The notes under the pieces are model-generated. The model searched no databases and was not told the origin of the DNA. It saw only the letters and a program-made list of their open reading frames with translations. 64,000 nucleotides of DNA, taken from Rathayibacter sp. SD072 (lineage in GTDB: Bacteria > Actinomycetota > Actinomycetes > Actinomycetales > Microbacteriaceae). Position 1 is the stretch's first letter; each line of letters starts with the position of its first letter. The position numbers were made by a program, and so were the translations under genes. Below, in pieces: positions 61,615 to 64,000 of this stretch. The stretch lies in NCBI RefSeq assembly GCF_017355185.1, contig NZ_JADILJ010000015.1, positions 1-64,000 of the forward strand, written 5' to 3'.

Positions 61615-64000
61615 CTAACTGACACGTGCATTGATGGGGTCGCGCGTCAACCGCTCGTGAACCTGCGACGGAAGTACGCCGCAGCTGTTCAATGTGTCAG
61701 CCACCAGCCCTCTTAGCTGGACTTCAGTGCGACCTGATGCCTTCGCGAGCAGTTCGCCCCAGGCCGAGTCGACGTCGTGCGCAATCTCCTCAATTGCGGA
61801 GGGCGGGGCGAAGTGAACGTGACTCTCAGCTCCAGCGACCCCATCCTCATGGATACCCGGTTTCGGCGATACGAGAATGGTCGCGCTACCAATTGGTGCA
61901 GCCTCGACGCCCGCGTCTGAAGCCAGCAGTCGGAGCTGGTCGTTCGCCTGGCGAACATCCTTGTGGGGGACAACGCCTGTCGGCTCATGATCGCTCTTCG
62001 CCTCAACCGCCAGCCAGAGTTCATTTCCCCACGGCCAAACCGAGTCGCAACGCCCCTTTGGCTCAGGCTTGAACGCATCGGCGGCAAGCAGTTTGCCCAA
62101 GTCGGTCAGCGCAGGCTCATACTTGCCGGCGGCTCGCTCAGCCAGTCCGGCGTGGATCGCGCCGAGCCGACGGAGAACGGTCGCTTGATTCACTCCGCTC
62201 GCGAGGCGGCCTGCAATCTTGGAAACCGCCAGGGCATCGACCGGCGCGAGTGGCGACCGCTCACTCGCGGGGAAGGGAGCCATCTGACGCACCCAAGATC
62301 CAAGCCCAAGAACTTGCTCGGCCTGGCGGATGAGGGCTAGCGCCGCCGCCCGTCCGGCTCGATCACTCACCTGCTCAGCAGCATGGTCGGCCCAAGCAGC
62401 CTCAAGGTATAACCAGAATGCTCGGTAACCCGCGGTGTCGCGACCACCGGCGCCCACCAAGCGCGCAGCCTCGTGTGCGTGAGTGGCAGCGTCCGACCAC
62501 CTCTGCACGCTCGCAGCAGCCCAAGCTTGAACCTCGTGTGCGCTTGACGCCGCAAGCGCCGACGTCCCGTCAGGCATCCGCTGAACCATCTCCTTGCGGT
62601 AATCCGTCAGAACGGGCTCGGCACCCGTGCGCCATGTTTCATCAGATTCTTGCTCGAGGAACGCGCGAACGTTCTCGAGAACGTCGGTCTTACCGAGACC
62701 CTGCGAGTTTTCGCGTCCGAATCGCAGCTCCGCCTGCAATTCGGGGTCCAAGGCCTCCGTCACCTCGGGCCGAGTCAAATATCGTGATAACTCACCGCCG
62801 AGCACCAGAACGATCGCCGTATCCCGCGGGCCGCGCGTACAGCGTCCTGCACCCTGGATGACACGTGTCCTGACGCGTGATGCAAGCGCTACGCTTGCGC
62901 GAGCGCGGTTCTGGAGGAATCGCTCCTGAAGGTTGTCTTGATCCGGAACGCCGTCGAGCGCTACTACCCGACAGCTTTCTCCAGGAAGGTCTAGGCCGTC
63001 GTAACGTGCCGCAAGTCCGCACACGCCGTTCTTAAGTGCAATAAAGGGACCCATTCCTTCGGCAACATTATCGACACTCATCACCATCCACTTGGGCTGA
63101 GCCAAGGCGGTGGCGTCTGCCATTGCAATGTCTTTCCTTGGCGCTAGGACAAGTGCTTTCCCAGCAACCTGGACTACTGCACGCGCAAACTCGTTGGCAT
63201 TGGCGCCCTCGATAAAGTCTGGAAAAACGAAGAAACGACGCCCATAGCGCGGCGGTGTCGCCGGCTGCTCCAGGCGAACGATTTCGCTTCTCCCGAAGGC
63301 CCGCTCGAGCTCGCCTCCTTCCCCGAGCGTTGCGGACAGGTAGACCCGCTGCCTAGCGCCAGAAAATAGTGAATTTTCGTGAGTCGGCGGAATATATGGA
63401 CGAACTAGAATTCCAGAGTAGGACACGTATACAAGGCACGAACTGAGTCCAGTTCGGACCATCGCGAACTGGTAGCTTTGAGCGCCACTGCAGGTCGCCA
63501 ACGCTTCGGCGAGGCGGCCAAGCATGTCCGGCTGCCTTAGTGGAACGACCACCCGAACATCCGCGCTAATGCTGGGGTCGGGTTCGGCCGAACCGAGACG
63601 GTCGAGGAATACACCGTCGAGAGCCGGAGCCACCGCGCTCAGTACTGCGCGGTACTCGTCTGTCTTCGCCCACCGGTTTATATTTACCCCGTAGGCCTCG
63701 CCGACGTACTGCTCGCCGGCGTGCGCGTCGTCGAATAAGATCAGGTCGGCGTCAGCAAGGCGAGGATGAGTGTTGAAGATGCTGCTGTACGTAGTTACAG
63801 CGATGGCGCTTGCTGCCTCGTAAGCCGCACGGGCCCCACCGGGCCAGTCCGAGCTGCGGCCAATTAGCAACGCTGTTGAGATTCCCTCAGCAGATGCGGC
63901 TCCGACGACCTGTCGAGCGAGTTGCTTTGTCGGAACCGCATAGATCACTCTCGCCCGGCGCTTGCGTCGGGTCCACTCTGCGATCAGCAGACCGGTAAGT
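61615..64000 (-). CDS. superfamily 2 helicase with PD-(D/E)XK-like C-terminus (partial)
   Basis: The gene runs off the right edge, so its N-terminus, including the Walker A motif, is missing; 794 residues are visible. Motif Ia region reads VIYAVPTKQLARQV, motif II is LILFDDAHAGE, motif III VYLSATLGEG, and motif VI RVIQGAGRCTRG, a DinG/XPD-like SF2 set. After a helical middle part, the C-terminal 150 residues contain GRCDSVWPWG and LAVEAKSDHEP: Asp followed by Glu-x-Lys, the PD-(D/E)XK nuclease pattern. Transcribed in the same direction as the HNH-NACHT gene and 147 bases upstream of it, so the two may be an operon or one system. No close known defence helicase was recognised. Confidence 0.8.
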   Translation of the reverse strand, partial: LTGLLIAEWTRRKRRARVIYAVPTKQLARQVVGAASAEGISTALLIGRSSDWPGGARAAYEAASAIAVTTYSSIFNTHPRLADADLILFDDAHAGEQYVGEAYGVNINRWAKTDEYRAVLSAVAPALDGVFLDRLGSAEPDPSISADVRVVVPLRQPDMLGRLAEALATCSGAQSYQFAMVRTGLSSCLVYVSYSGILVRPYIPPTHENSLFSGARQRVYLSATLGEGGELERAFGRSEIVRLEQPATPPRYGRRFFVFPDFIEGANANEFARAVVQVAGKALVLAPRKDIAMADATALAQPKWMVMSVDNVAEGMGPFIALKNGVCGLAARYDGLDLPGESCRVVALDGVPDQDNLQERFLQNRARASVALASRVRTRVIQGAGRCTRGPRDTAIVLVLGGELSRYLTRPEVTEALDPELQAELRFGRENSQGLGKTDVLENVRAFLEQESDETWRTGAEPVLTDYRKEMVQRMPDGTSALAASSAHEVQAWAAASVQRWSDAATHAHEAARLVGAGGRDTAGYRAFWLYLEAAWADHAAEQVSDRAGRAAALALIRQAEQVLGLGSWVRQMAPFPASERSPLAPVDALAVSKIAGRLASGVNQATVLRRLGAIHAGLAERAAGKYEPALTDLGKLLAADAFKPEPKGRCDSVWPWGNELWLAVEAKSDHEPTGVVPHKDVRQANDQLRLLASDAGVEAAPIGSATILVSPKPGIHEDGVAGAESHVHFAPPSAIEEIAHDVDSAWGELLAKASGRTEVQLRGLVADTLNSCGVLPSQVHERLTRDPINARVS

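Overview
The window is high-GC DNA from an actinobacterium, most likely a member of the Microbacteriaceae. The tRNA-Trp, secE, nusG, rplK, rplA order, the frequent leaderless genes (a TANNNT-like -10 six or seven bases before the start codon), murB next to two MaoC-type hydratase genes, and families such as DUF5997 all fit that group. No rRNA, CRISPR array or intact insertion sequence was seen.

Layout: 1-6.7 kb holds a lipoprotein, a histidine kinase/response regulator pair with an ABC exporter, and a GAP-family membrane protein behind a short leaderless upstream ORF. 6.8-8.3 kb is a divergent EamA exporter / XRE-cupin regulator pair around a perfect inverted repeat. 8.4-22.4 kb is a dormancy/low-oxygen block: a DevS/DevR-like two-component system, five universal stress protein genes (one with four Usp domains), phosphoketolase, a butanediol-dehydrogenase-like enzyme, BON, Gls24/Asp23, flavodoxin-like and DUF1003 proteins. 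Six DosR-like boxes with a conserved distance to the -10 element precede its transcription units, so I read it as a compact DevR regulon.

22.8-39.1 kb is mixed metabolism: M18 aminopeptidase, small hydrolases, an LLM oxidoreductase, a regulator-like LysR substrate-binding protein divergent from DUF5997, a TetR/hydrolase pair, a four-gene sugar operon (two Gfo/Idh oxidoreductases and two isomerase/epimerases) beside a ROK regulator, YqaJ nuclease, DUF998 and a quinone oxidoreductase. 39.2-42.6 kb is the ribosomal/secretion core on the minus strand. 42.7-49.4 kb has an aminotransferase, an array of about 128-base tandem repeats, an ABC exporter, murB and a two-subunit dehydratase. 49.5-52.8 kb is an XRE-cupin regulator with an NCS1 permease and hydantoin-racemase-like gene. 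53.6-56.6 kb has a putative sortase substrate and a fused anthranilate synthase with a clear trp attenuator.

From about 57.4 kb to the end the composition becomes visibly more AT-rich. This starts just after a frameshifted and 3'-truncated glpX copy and continues with a broken helix-turn-helix gene. It then carries an HNH-NACHT NTPase gene and a helicase with a PD-(D/E)XK-like C-terminus that runs off the window. This looks like a defence island and is the best candidate for an undescribed system; the DevR regulon and the leaderless trp attenuator are the next strongest results.
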